Assembly: GCA_024708885.1 (NCBI GenBank)
Contig: JANJXT010000063.1
Coordinates: 62,001-126,000, forward strand
Source: Thiobacillus sp.
Lineage (GTDB): Bacteria; Pseudomonadota; Gammaproteobacteria; Burkholderiales; Thiobacillaceae
DNA length: 64,000 nt
Direction: 5' to 3'
The translations under genes and the position numbers were made by a program. Positions within the stretch are counted from its first letter, which is position 1. Every line of letters starts with the position of its first letter. A model generated the notes under the pieces. The model worked only from the letters and a program-made list of their open reading frames with translations. It did no database searches and was not told where the DNA came from. Below, one piece after another: positions 56,168 to 64,000 of the stretch.

Positions 56168-58318
56168 ATGTCCGCCATTCTCCAGGTTGCTCTCGACACG
56201 CCGCTCGACCGGCTGTTCGACTATCGCCTGGCGACAGGCGGTCCGCTGCCGCCGGGCACGCTGGTCGAAGTGCCCTTCGGGCGCACCCGGCAGGTCGGGG
56301 TGGTGCTCGGCGAAACCGCCGCCAGTGCGCACGCCGGCACGCTGCGCGAGGTGCTGCGCGTGCTCGACGACCGCCCCGCGCTGCCGGCGGAACTCCTGCA
56401 TCTGGCGCAGTTCTGCGCCGCTTATTACCACCATCCGCTCGGCGCCGTGCTGCTCGCCGCGCTGCCGCCGCGCCTGAAGAACGCCGCCCCCTTCGCGGCG
56501 GACACGCCCTGGCTCGTGCTGACCGAGGCCGGGCGCGGCGCCGAAGCACCGGCGCGCGCGCGTGCCCAGCGCGCCCTGCTCGAAGCCTTGCGCACCGCGC
56601 CGGCCGCGCGCGAGGCGCTGCGCGCACAGAAGCAGACGCGCCACGCCGCCGCACTGGTGACGGCCGGCTGGGCCGCCTGGACGGCCGCCGCACCCGCCGC
56701 CGCGCCGGCGCCGGACGCCGCCGCGCCCGTCCCCACCGCCGAACAACAGGCCGCGCTGGACAGTCTGCTGCCCGCGCTCGGCCGCTTCGGCGTGCATCTG
56801 CTCCACGGCGTCACCGGCTGCGGCAAGAGCGAGCTCTACCTGCGCCTGATCGAGGCCGTGCTGCGGCAGGGGCGGCAGGCCCTGGTGCTGGTGCCGGAGA
56901 TCGCGCTCACGCCGCAACTGGAACAGCATTTCCGCACACGCTTTCCGGGCCGACGCATCGTCGCCCTGCACAGCGGTCTGGCCGACCGGGCACGCGCGGA
57001 AAACTGGCTCGCCGCACCCGCAGCCGACGTGCTGCTCGGCACGCGCCTGGCGGTGTTCACGCCGCTGCCGCGGCTTGGCGTCGTCGTCGTCGACGAGGAG
57101 CACGACGCCTCGTTCAAGCAGCAGGACGGCCTGCGCTATTCGGCGCGCGACGTCGCCATCGCGCGCGCCAAGCAGCGCGGCGTGCCGGTGGTGCTCGGCT
57201 CGGCCACGCCTGCGCTGGAAAGCTATGCGCGGGCGCTGTCCGGCCGCTACCGCCTGATCGAGTTGAAAGCGCGCGCCGTCGCCAACGCGCGCCTGCCCGA
57301 CATCGAGCTCGTCGACCTGCGCCACCTGCCGCAGGACAACGGCCTCACCCGCCCCGCGCTGACCGCACTCGGCGAAACCCTGGCGCGCGGCGAACAGAGC
57401 CTGGTGTTCCTCAACCGCCGCGGCTACGCACCCACGCTTTACTGCCCGGGCTGCGGCTGGGTCGCGCCGTGCCCGCACTGTTCGGCGCGGCTGGTGCTGC
57501 ACCGCAGCGCGCGCCGCCTCAAATGCCACCATTGCGGCTTTGACGCACGCATCCCCGTGGCCTGCCCCGACTGCGGCAACCCGGACTTGAAGCCCCTGGG
57601 GCAGGGCACGCAGCGGCTGGAGGAAACCCTCGCCGCCTTTCTGCCTGCCGCGCGCATCCGCCGCATCGACCGCGACACCATGCAGCCGCGCGCCTGGGCC
57701 GAACTGGGCGAGGCGGTGCGCGCACGCGAGGTCGACGTGCTCATCGGCACGCAGATGCTGGCCAAGGGACACGACTTCCCGGACATGACGCTGGCGCTCG
57801 TCCTCGATACCGACGGCGCGCTGTACAGCCCGGACTTTCGCGCCACCGAGCGTCTGTTCGCGCAACTGATGCAGGTCGCCGGGCGCGCCGGGCGCGCGGA
57901 AAAGCCCGGCCGCGTGCTGATCCAGACCGCGTTTCCCGACCATCCGCTGTTCCGCTTCCTGCAACGGCACGACTACGCCGGCTACGCGCGCGCACTGCTC
58001 GCCGAGCGCCGCCAGCTCGATCTGCCGCCGTTCACGCGGCAGGTCCTGCTGCGCGCCGAAGCGCCGAGCATGGACGCCGCACTCGCCTTCCTGCGGCGTG
58101 CCGCCGCCGCCGCGCCCGATGCGGCGCGCGTCGGCGTCTTCACGCCGACGCCGGCGCCGATGGCGCGGGTGGCCAATCTGGAGCGCGCGCAATTGCTGGT
58201 CCAGTCCGCCTCGCGCACCGCACTCCAGGCCTTCGTGCGCGACTGGCGGGTACGCGTGGAGGCGATCCGGCCGCGCGTGCCGCGCTGGTCGCTCGACGTC
58301 GATCCGCTGGTGTTTTGA
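56168..58318 (+). CDS. priA: primosomal protein N' (replication restart helicase PriA)
   Basis: The 716-residue helicase has the N-terminal DNA-binding domain (LDRLFDYR, VEVPFGRTRQVGVV), Walker A GVTGCGKSELY, DEEHD, the zinc-binding set (CPGCGW, CPHC, CHHCGF, CPDCGN) and GRAGRAEKPG. It reloads the replisome at stalled forks. An AT-rich region with DnaA-box-like sites lies immediately upstream. Confidence 0.95.
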   Translation: MSAILQVALDTPLDRLFDYRLATGGPLPPGTLVEVPFGRTRQVGVVLGETAASAHAGTLREVLRVLDDRPALPAELLHLAQFCAAYYHHPLGAVLLAALPPRLKNAAPFAADTPWLVLTEAGRGAEAPARARAQRALLEALRTAPAAREALRAQKQTRHAAALVTAGWAAWTAAAPAAAPAPDAAAPVPTAEQQAALDSLLPALGRFGVHLLHGVTGCGKSELYLRLIEAVLRQGRQALVLVPEIALTPQLEQHFRTRFPGRRIVALHSGLADRARAENWLAAPAADVLLGTRLAVFTPLPRLGVVVVDEEHDASFKQQDGLRYSARDVAIARAKQRGVPVVLGSATPALESYARALSGRYRLIELKARAVANARLPDIELVDLRHLPQDNGLTRPALTALGETLARGEQSLVFLNRRGYAPTLYCPGCGWVAPCPHCSARLVLHRSARRLKCHHCGFDARIPVACPDCGNPDLKPLGQGTQRLEETLAAFLPAARIRRIDRDTMQPRAWAELGEAVRAREVDVLIGTQMLAKGHDFPDMTLALVLDTDGALYSPDFRATERLFAQLMQVAGRAGRAEKPGRVLIQTAFPDHPLFRFLQRHDYAGYARALLAERRQLDLPPFTRQVLLRAEAPSMDAALAFLRRAAAAAPDAARVGVFTPTPAPMARVANLERAQLLVQSASRTALQAFVRDWRVRVEAIRPRVPRWSLDVDPLVF

Positions 58319-58390
58319 TGCCCCGCGCGCGGCGCTTATAATCGCCTGCTTCCGTTCGACACCGGAGACGGCCCCGTCTTCCTGTCCGCC

Positions 58391-60064
58391 ATGTCCAGTA
58401 TCCATCCGCTCAAAGAACAGCTCGCCCTGCTCGTCGGCGCCGCACTCGAAGTCATCGCCCCCGACGCACCGGTGAGCCTGGAAATCGAGCGTCCGAAGAA
58501 CCCCTCGCACGGCGACTTTTCCAGCAATGCCGCGATGCAGCTGGCACGCCCGCTGAAGAAGAACCCGCGCGAGCTGGCGCAGGCCGTGCTCCTCGAACTG
58601 CCGCCATCGCCGCTCGTCGCCAGGGCGGAGATCGCCGGCGCCGGCTTCATCAATTTCCATCTCGCCCCCGCCGCGTGGCACGGCATCGTGCGGCGCGTGC
58701 GCAGCGAGCGCGGCGCCTTCGGCCGCGGCGACGCCGGCGCCGGACAGCACGTGCTGATCGAATTCGTCTCCGCCAACCCCACCGGCCCGCTGCACGTCGG
58801 CCACGGCCGCCAGGCGGCGCTCGGCGACGCCCTCTGCAACCTCTACGCCGCGCAGGGCTGGGACGTGTACCGCGAGTTCTACTACAACGACGCCGGCGTG
58901 CAGATCGCGACGCTTGCCGCGAGCGTGCAGGCGCGCGCCCGAGGCCTGAAACCGGGCGACGCCGGGTGGCCGGAAGCCGCCTACAACGGCGACTACATCG
59001 CCGACATCGCCGCCGATTTCCTGGCGCGAAAAACCGTCAAGTCCGACGACCGCGAAACCACCGCCTCGGGCGACGCCGACGACGTGGAGTCGATCCGCGA
59101 GTTCGCCGTGGCCTGCCTGCGCCACGAGCAGGACCTGGACCTCACGGCCTTCGCGGTGCGCTTCGACAACTACTACCTGGAATCGGGCCTCTACACCGAC
59201 GGCCGCGTCGAGGCGACGGTGGCCCGACTCGCCGCCGCGGGCAGGACCTACGAGCAGGACGGTGCGCTGTGGCTGCGCACCACGGAATACGGCGACGACA
59301 AGGACCGCGTGATGCGGAAGTCCGACGGCAGCTACACCTATTTCGTGCCGGACGTCGCCTACCACATCGCCAAGTGGGAGCGCGGCTTCACGCGCGCGAT
59401 CAACATCCAGGGCACCGACCACCACGGCACCATCGCGCGCGTGCGCGCCGGCCTGCAGGCGGTGGGGCTGGGCATCGCGAACGGCTACCCCGACTACCTC
59501 CTGCACACCATGGTGCGCGTCATGCGCGGCGGCGAGGAAGTGAAGATCTCCAAGCGCGCCGGCAGCTACGTGACGCTGCGCGACCTCATCGAGTGGACCA
59601 GCAAGGACGCGGTGCGCTTCTTCCTCCTGTCGCGCAAGCCGGACACCGAGTACATCTTCGACGTCGATCTCGCGCGGGCGCAGAACAACGACAACCCGGT
59701 GTATTACGTGCAGTACGCGCACGCGCGCATCTGCCGCGTGTTCGAGGAATGGGGCGGGGACGCCGGCACGCTCGACGACGCCGACCTCGCGCCGCTCGCC
59801 GCACCCCACGAGCTCGTGCTGATGCAGCGCATCGCCGAATATCCGGAAATCATCGCCACGGCGGCGAAGGAACTCGCGCCGCACATCGTCGTGCACTATC
59901 TGCAGGGACTGGCCGGCGACTTCCATGCCTGGTACAACGCCGAGAAGTTTCTCGTCGACGACGCGGCGCTGAAACGCGCGCGCCTCGCGCTGGCCGACGC
60001 CACGCGCATAACGATTGTTAACGGCCTTGCCTTGCTTGGCGTGTCCGCGCCGGAGAAAATGTAG
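58391..60064 (+). CDS. argS: arginyl-tRNA synthetase
   Basis: The 557-residue class I synthetase has an N-terminal ArgRS additional domain, the HIGH-like [10 protein letters not shown], a KMSKS-like VKISKRAG and the ArgRS-specific C-terminal domain. The initial GFINFHLAP matches ArgRS. It ends six bases before the SPOR gene, so argS, the SPOR gene and dsbA are likely one transcript. Confidence 0.95.
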   Translation: MSSIHPLKEQLALLVGAALEVIAPDAPVSLEIERPKNPSHGDFSSNAAMQLARPLKKNPRELAQAVLLELPPSPLVARAEIAGAGFINFHLAPAAWHGIVRRVRSERGAFGRGDAGAGQHVLIEFVSANPTGPLHVGHGRQAALGDALCNLYAAQGWDVYREFYYNDAGVQIATLAASVQARARGLKPGDAGWPEAAYNGDYIADIAADFLARKTVKSDDRETTASGDADDVESIREFAVACLRHEQDLDLTAFAVRFDNYYLESGLYTDGRVEATVARLAAAGRTYEQDGALWLRTTEYGDDKDRVMRKSDGSYTYFVPDVAYHIAKWERGFTRAINIQGTDHHGTIARVRAGLQAVGLGIANGYPDYLLHTMVRVMRGGEEVKISKRAGSYVTLRDLIEWTSKDAVRFFLLSRKPDTEYIFDVDLARAQNNDNPVYYVQYAHARICRVFEEWGGDAGTLDDADLAPLAAPHELVLMQRIAEYPEIIATAAKELAPHIVVHYLQGLAGDFHAWYNAEKFLVDDAALKRARLALADATRITIVNGLALLGVSAPEKM

Positions 60065-60069
60065 CCCTC

Positions 60070-60600
60070 ATGGCGAAACCCGCATCCCGTTCCAGCAAGC
60101 GCAGCGGCAGCCCGGTCTTCACCGGCGTCCTGATCGGCCTGACCGTCGGCGCCCTGCTCGCCGTCGGCGTCGCGCTGTGGGCGACCGGCAACAACCCGTT
60201 CCGCTCGGCGAAACCGGCCGCCCCCAGCGCTTCGCTGCCGGTGGCCCCCGCCACGCCGGAACCGGCGCCGAGCTTCGATTTCTACAAGGTGCTGCCGGGT
60301 GGCGAACCGGTCGAACCGCCCACGGCGCCCGCCGCAAAGCCCGCCCCGCGCCTCTACCTGCAGGCCGGCGCCTTCATCAACCCGAACGACGCCGACAACC
60401 TCAAGGCGCAGCTCGCCATGCTGGGCCTGGAAGCCGCCATCCAGACCGCCGACGTGCCGGGCAAGGGCGTGCTGCACCGCGTGCGCATCGGCCCGTTCGC
60501 GAGCGCCCACGACGTCGAGCAGATCCGCACACGCCTGACGCAGAACCATATCGCGGTCACGCTGGTCCGAGAAGAACCCATTTCACAGGAGAGATATTGA
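60070..60600 (+). CDS. SPOR-domain cell-division protein (FtsN-like)
   Basis: The 176-residue protein has a short cytosolic stretch, one membrane span (VFTGVLIGLTVGALLAVGVAL), a Pro/Ala-rich linker and a C-terminal SPOR domain (LYLQAGAFINPNDADNLKAQ, then HRVRIGPFAS). SPOR domains bind denuded peptidoglycan at septa. The position between argS and dsbA is common for this protein in betaproteobacteria. It is shorter than E. coli FtsN. Confidence 0.85.
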   Translation: MAKPASRSSKRSGSPVFTGVLIGLTVGALLAVGVALWATGNNPFRSAKPAAPSASLPVAPATPEPAPSFDFYKVLPGGEPVEPPTAPAAKPAPRLYLQAGAFINPNDADNLKAQLAMLGLEAAIQTADVPGKGVLHRVRIGPFASAHDVEQIRTRLTQNHIAVTLVREEPISQERY

Positions 60601-61250
60601 TGTTCGTCCGCGCCTGGGCCTTGCTGGCCGCCACCCTCCTTTCCCTGTCGGCGTTCGCCGCCGGCCCGGAGGCCTTCGAGGGCCACGACTACACCCGCGT
60701 CAGCCCCCCGCAGCCGGTGGCCACCGGCAGCCGGGTCGAGGTGCTGGAATTCTTCTGGTACGGCTGCCCGCACTGCTACCAGCTCGAGCCGGCCCTCGGC
60801 GCCTGGCTGAAAACCCTGCCCAAGGACGCGCAGGCCCGCCGCGTACCGGCGGTGTTCCGCGACGACTGGATGCCCGGTGCCAGGCTCTTCCACACCCTGT
60901 CGCAGATGAAGCTGCTCGAGCGTGTGCACCCGCAGGTGTTCCGCGCCTACCATGAGGAGCGGATCAACCTCAACGATCCGGCCGTGCTCGGCGACTGGAT
61001 CGCCCGGCAAGGGGTCGACCGCAAGCAGTTCGAACGCATCTACAATTCGTTCACCACCCAGTCGCAGGCGGCGCAGGGCGGGCAGCTCGCGCGCACCTAC
61101 GGCATCCAGGGCGTTCCGGCGTTCATCGTCGACGGCAAGTATCAGACCTCGATGTCGATGACCGGCAGCGAGGCGCGCCTGTTCGAGGTACTCGACCAGC
61201 TCATCGCCAAGGCGCGCGCCGAGCGCGGCGGCAAGAAGGCCGCCCGGTAA
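60600..61250 (+). CDS. dsbA: thiol:disulfide interchange protein DsbA
   Basis: The 216-residue protein has a signal peptide (WALLAATLLSLSAFA) and the oxidase site CPHC (Cys56 and Cys59) followed by the cis-proline loop GIQGVPAFIVDG. It introduces disulfides into periplasmic proteins. Its ATG overlaps the SPOR stop (TGATG), so translation is coupled. Confidence 0.93.
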   Translation: MFVRAWALLAATLLSLSAFAAGPEAFEGHDYTRVSPPQPVATGSRVEVLEFFWYGCPHCYQLEPALGAWLKTLPKDAQARRVPAVFRDDWMPGARLFHTLSQMKLLERVHPQVFRAYHEERINLNDPAVLGDWIARQGVDRKQFERIYNSFTTQSQAAQGGQLARTYGIQGVPAFIVDGKYQTSMSMTGSEARLFEVLDQLIAKARAERGGKKAAR

Positions 61251-61255
61251 GGCGT

Positions 61256-62020
61256 TTGCGCTCCGCGCCGCGCACGGTCTTCATCACCGGCGCCAGTTCC
61301 GGGCTGGGTGCGGCGCTGGCGCGCCACTATGGCGCCAGCGGCGCCCGCCTGGGGCTTGCCGGACGACGCCTCGACGCCCTGCAGGCCACGGCCGCCGGCC
61401 TCGACGCGAAGCTGTATTCCGCCGACGTGCGCGACGCCGCCGCCATGCAGGCGGCCGCGGCGGGCTTTCTCGCCGCAGTCGGCCCGCCCGACCTGGTGAT
61501 CGCCGCCGCCGGGATCAGCGTCGGCACCCTCACCGAACACGCCGCCGACGCCGCGGTGTTCCGTGCGGTGATGGACGCCAACGTGCTCGGCCTGGTGCAC
61601 ACCTTCCAGCCCTTCATCCCGGTGCTCGCCCGCGACAGCGTGCTGTGCGGCATTTCCAGCGTCGCCGGGGTGCGCGGCCTGCCCGGCGGCGGCGCCTATT
61701 CGGCGTCGAAGGCCGCCGCCACCGTCTATCTCGAAGCGCTGCGCCTGGAAATGCGGGCGCGCAGCGTCGCCGTGGTCACCGTCGCCCCCGGCTACATCGA
61801 CACGCCGATGACCCGCGTCAATCCCTACCCCATGCCGTTTCGCCTCGCCGCCGCCGACGCCGCCGCGCGCGTCGCGCACTGCATCGCGCGCCGCCGCAGC
61901 TACGCCGTCATCCCGTGGCAGATGGCCTGGGTCGCGCGCGCAATGAAATGGCTGCCAAACCCCGTGTTTGATTTATTATTCGAAAAGGCGCCGCGCAAAC
62001 CGCGCGGGCTGCCGACATGA
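61256..62020 (+). CDS. short-chain dehydrogenase/reductase
   Basis: The 254-residue protein has the Rossmann motif TGASSGLGAALA, then NVLGLVHTFQPF, and the catalytic Ser-Tyr-Lys set (ISSVAGVRG, YSASKAA). It is a classical SDR with unknown substrate; a hydrophobic C-terminal patch suggests membrane proximity. Start is a TTG at 61256, five bases after dsbA. GGAG-like sites are absent, so the start is less certain. Confidence 0.82.
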   Translation: MRSAPRTVFITGASSGLGAALARHYGASGARLGLAGRRLDALQATAAGLDAKLYSADVRDAAAMQAAAAGFLAAVGPPDLVIAAAGISVGTLTEHAADAAVFRAVMDANVLGLVHTFQPFIPVLARDSVLCGISSVAGVRGLPGGGAYSASKAAATVYLEALRLEMRARSVAVVTVAPGYIDTPMTRVNPYPMPFRLAAADAAARVAHCIARRRSYAVIPWQMAWVARAMKWLPNPVFDLLFEKAPRKPRGLPT

Positions 62021-62057
62021 CGACGACGAAAACAACGCCAAGAACGGAGGAGTTCCA

Positions 62058-62690
62058 ATGCCTGCGCCCCTCAACATCATCCTGATCGACGATCACCCCC
62101 TGCTGCGCATGGGGGTGGCCGGCTACATCCAGCAGGAGCCCGACCTGCGCCTCATCGCCCAGCACGCCAACGCCGCCGAGTTGCGCGCCTGGCTCGCCGC
62201 CGGCAACCGCGCCGACGCCGCGCTGCTCGACCGCTCGCTGCCCGACACCGACGGCCTCGACCTCGTCTCCGACCTGCGCGACCTCGGCATCAAGGTCATC
62301 ATGCTGACCATCGCCGACTCGGACGAGGAAATCTCCGAAGCCATCGCCTCCGGCGTCGACGGCTACGTCATCAAGTCCAGCGACCCCGAGCAGGTGCTCG
62401 CCGCCATCCGCAGCGTGTGCGACGGCCAGAGCAGCTTCCCGCTCAACATCATGCAGAAGATGGCGCGCGGCGAACTCGCCAACAGCGCGCTCGCCTCCCT
62501 CACCGCGCGCGAAATGGAAATCGTCGACCACGTCAAGGAAGGCCTGTCCAACAAGGCCATCGCCTACAAGATGACGCTGTCGGAGAACACCGTGCGCAAT
62601 CACCTGCGCAACATCATGGAAAAGCTCGGCCTCAGAAACCGCGTACAGGTCGCCACCCTGGCGCTGAAGGAAGACCGCAAGCGGCACTGA
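62058..62690 (+). CDS. NarL/FixJ-type response regulator
   Basis: The 210-residue protein has a receiver domain (IILIDDHPLLRMGV; Asp in ALLDRSLPDTDG) and a LuxR-type HTH (LTAREMEIVDHVKEGLSNKAIAYKM). No sensor kinase gene is adjacent. The ATG at 62058 with CGGAGGAG upstream is chosen. It follows the SDR gene by 37 bases. Confidence 0.87.
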   Translation: MPAPLNIILIDDHPLLRMGVAGYIQQEPDLRLIAQHANAAELRAWLAAGNRADAALLDRSLPDTDGLDLVSDLRDLGIKVIMLTIADSDEEISEAIASGVDGYVIKSSDPEQVLAAIRSVCDGQSSFPLNIMQKMARGELANSALASLTAREMEIVDHVKEGLSNKAIAYKMTLSENTVRNHLRNIMEKLGLRNRVQVATLALKEDRKRH

Positions 62691-62743
62691 CCGCGACGCC
62701 TGCCGGTTCCTGGCGGTTCGGTACCACCGACTTGCCCTGGGTT

Positions 62744-62776
62744 TCGCTGCGCTGCATCCAGGCTACGCTCGCTCTC
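62744..62776. repeat. REP-like half-unit
   Basis: The stretch CTGGGTTTCGCTGCGCTGCATCCAGGCTACGC is one arm of the palindromic element found complete at 62788-62924 and 63657-63791. It lacks the left arm. REP-like palindromes of this kind often follow genes. Confidence 0.75.
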
Positions 62777-62787
62777 CCACTCGGCTC

Positions 62788-62924
62788 GCTGCAAGGACAT
62801 TTTTTCGACGAGGGTGGGCCGGCAAAATCCAACTCGCGTAGCCCGGATGGAATGAAATGCAATCCGGGGAAACGGGTCCGAACAGACTTACCCCGGATTT
62901 CGCTGCGCTGCATCCAGGCTACGC
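62788..62924. repeat. REP-like composite direct repeat, copy A
   Basis: About 137 bases starting GCTGCAAGGACATTTTT and ending CCAGGCTACGC. It contains CGTAGCCCGGATGGAATG and, inverted, the CCCCGGATTTCGCTGCGCTGCATCC arm, joined by GGAAACGGGTCCGAACAG. A near-identical direct copy is at 63657-63791. The left copy supplies the last codons and stop of the small gene upstream on the minus strand. Confidence 0.85.
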
Positions 62925-63073
62925 GTGCTTTCGCCCGGCTGGGCCAATCGCAGAAAAGTTGCCAGCTCCTCCACCCAGCGCAGTTTTTCCTTGGCCGATA
63001 GCGCGCGAAAAGCGCGCAGACGTTCGTCGCTGACATAGTAGGTGCGATTACCGCGGTCGCAGGACATGATCAC
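62888..63073 (-). CDS. small basic protein partner of nucleotidyltransferase
   Basis: The 61-residue product begins with GTG at 63073 overlapping the nucleotidyltransferase stop (GTGA); an ATG two codons on is an alternative. It carries YYVSDERLRAFRALSAKEKLRWVEELATFL, a helical segment seen in small partner proteins of MNT-like nucleotidyltransferases. Its last ten residues (SLDAAQRNPG) are encoded by repeat copy A, so the native C-terminus may have been replaced. Possibly half of a toxin-antitoxin-like unit. Confidence 0.65.
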   Translation of the reverse strand: MIMSCDRGNRTYYVSDERLRAFRALSAKEKLRWVEELATFLRLAQPGESTRSLDAAQRNPG

Positions 63074-63552
63074 GATTCCTTCAAGCGCTTGAGATGTTCG
63101 ATGTCCGCAAGATCAATCGGGCGGCCAACGGCCTGCTTCAACGCAATCATGTCGTCGATGGAAGCGACCACCACGGGCACGTCGCCCGCCTGGAAAGTGA
63201 CTGCGCGACTGCGCATTTGGGCGTAATCAACCGGCGGATAGAGCAACACATCCAGCGTCACGCCAGCCAGGCCGGGGGCGCGCAGCGCAAAGGATTCCAG
63301 ATTGCGTTCACGATGCCACTGCGCCAATTGGTCGAGATCGGTCAACGTGTCGAGCGCAACCGGCAGCACCGGCGTCATACCCAGTTCACGTGCCATCTCC
63401 ACCAGAGACGACAGGTTGTCCGGAGTCATTGCCACGGTCACGTCAATGTCCATTGTCGCGCGCTCGATGCCGTGCAGCGAAATCGCCAGCCCACCGATCA
63501 GTACATAATCGACACGGCGGTCAAGCGCGGAAAAAAGGTCCAGGTAGAACAT
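63070..63552 (-). CDS. nucleotidyltransferase-fold protein (AbiEii/MNT-like)
   Basis: The 160-residue protein has the polymerase-beta-like signature (LIGGLAISLHG, then MDIDVTVAM), an Asp in LDVLLYPPVD and ASIDDMIALKQAVGRPIDLADI at the end. This resembles stand-alone nucleotidyltransferases related to AbiEii and MenT toxins, but also many uncharacterised ones. It precedes and overlaps the small partner gene. The pair is bracketed by two direct repeats. Confidence 0.75.
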   Translation of the reverse strand: MFYLDLFSALDRRVDYVLIGGLAISLHGIERATMDIDVTVAMTPDNLSSLVEMARELGMTPVLPVALDTLTDLDQLAQWHRERNLESFALRAPGLAGVTLDVLLYPPVDYAQMRSRAVTFQAGDVPVVVASIDDMIALKQAVGRPIDLADIEHLKRLKES

Positions 63553-63656
63553 GGGGAATTTTTAGATGGGCACTGCTGTCCGGTTGAATCGTGAACAAAT
63601 CCATGGATTGCACGGTGTGCCCTCTGAAGGAATGTACTCGCTGGTCGGAAAGGCTT

Positions 63657-63791
63657 GCTGCAAGGACATTTTTCGAAGATGGTAGCCGACAAAGTCCAAC
63701 TCGCGTAGCCCGGATGGAATGAAATGGAATCCGGGGAAACGGGTCCGAACAGGCTTGCCCTGGATTTCGCTGCGCTGCATCCAGGCTACGC
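63657..63791. repeat. REP-like composite direct repeat, copy B
   Basis: It begins GCTGCAAGGACATTTTT and ends CCAGGCTACGC, as copy A, with about 90 percent identity judged by eye. Copies A and B lie in the same orientation and enclose the nucleotidyltransferase pair. Confidence 0.85.
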
Positions 63792-63840
63792 TCGCTGACG
63801 AAGCGTGCTCCGCATCGCGGCGCGCCCAGTGTCGACGGAT

Positions 63841-63870
63841 GTCGTGTCGGCTCGGCCAGGCCGACACGAC
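63841..63870 (-). terminator. long hairpin after the haem-protein gene
   Basis: GTCGTGTCGGC and GCCGACACGAC form a perfect 11-bp stem with an 8-base loop, seven bases after the stop of the minus-strand gene that follows. No T-run, so it may be a processing or weak terminator hairpin. Confidence 0.55.
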
Positions 63871-63876
63871 GGTGGT

Positions 63877-64000
63877 TCAATCGCTGACAGCGACGGTCAC
63901 GCTCATGAGGCCGATGACGTCTCCGACCTCGAGGCCGTCTTTCTCAAAACCCAGCATGTCGGGCTCGCCTTTCGGCTTGCCGTGGCAGGCAAGACAGGGC
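63877..64000 (-). CDS. c-type haem DUF3365-like protein (C-terminal part only)
   Basis: The window ends inside this minus-strand gene. The visible 40 codons encode CLACHGKPKGEPDMLGFEKD, with a CxxCH haem motif, then GDVIGLMSVTVAVSD and the stop. The spacing after the haem motif matches DUF3365/Tll0287-like C-termini, as in the complete protein at 22374-22961. Its N-terminus is outside the window. Confidence 0.7.
   Translation of the reverse strand, partial: PCLACHGKPKGEPDMLGFEKDGLEVGDVIGLMSVTVAVSD

Noticed and set aside
56003-59926. 1307-codon minus-strand ORF
   Set aside because: Antisense to priA and argS, both unmistakable. The length only reflects GC-driven absence of stops.

Overview
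This is a GC-rich chromosomal window. Its gene content points to a betaproteobacterium, probably Thiobacillus-like or a close Nitrosomonadales/Rhodocyclales relative. That placement rests on family resemblance and codon style, not on a search. I saw no rRNA, tRNA, CRISPR array or intact insertion sequence. Most of the window is ordinary chromosome, cut by short accessory patches and by small dispersed repeats.

Layout, part 1 (1-9.1 kb): a RecB-like PD-(D/E)XK nuclease (runs off the left edge) and fdxA face away from trxA and rho. The 3' end of rho is followed by a 79-bp duplicate of itself. Then come rpmE with its promoter and terminator, an M48 lipoprotein metalloprotease, a membrane glycosyltransferase-like protein and mobA.

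Part 2 (9.1-11.9 kb) is an accessory patch: an AlbA_2/GHKL ATPase gene, beside a type III restriction-modification locus reduced to a frameshifted mod 5' end joined to a res 3' end.

Part 3 (11.9-20.2 kb) is a tightly packed minus-strand cluster: a phosphoketolase/transketolase-like ThDP enzyme, a four-carbon acid sugar kinase and glcDEF glycolate oxidase. A divergent IclR regulator and a perfect palindrome sit upstream.

Part 4 (20.2-33.7 kb): an AI-2E-type permease, a GcvR-like ACT protein, a DUF3365 haem lipoprotein, an EAL/HDOD protein, a GIY-YIG protein, rnk, an EamA transporter, mltB, an NAGGN-type amidotransferase, srkA, class II nrdJ and a patatin. A truncated second copy of rnk overlaps the patatin 3' end.

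Part 5 (33.7-41.2 kb): two prepilin-like genes with a small membrane protein between them, divergent from an HTH regulator across a palindrome. Then a PIN/Phd toxin-antitoxin pair, a thioredoxin-fold/HEAT protein, a glyoxalase II-like hydrolase, arginase, a GarR-like reductase and an AEC transporter.

Part 6 (41.2-53.6 kb): gltBD, then a GlrK-QseG-GlrR type two-component locus. Downstream are two TGTC-N10-GACA-like sites and a sigma-54-like promoter in front of an EF-hand protein. A FadL-type porin follows.

Part 7 (53.6-64 kb): hemE, a Tim44-like protein, an AT-rich gap with DnaA-box-like sites, priA, argS, a SPOR protein, dsbA, an SDR, a NarL-type regulator, and a nucleotidyltransferase/small-protein pair bracketed by ~136-bp direct repeats. 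A haem protein gene runs off the right edge.

A recurrent theme is small-scale repeat activity: a MITE-like inverted-repeat element in three copies, REP-like palindromes, and partial duplications of rho and rnk ends.
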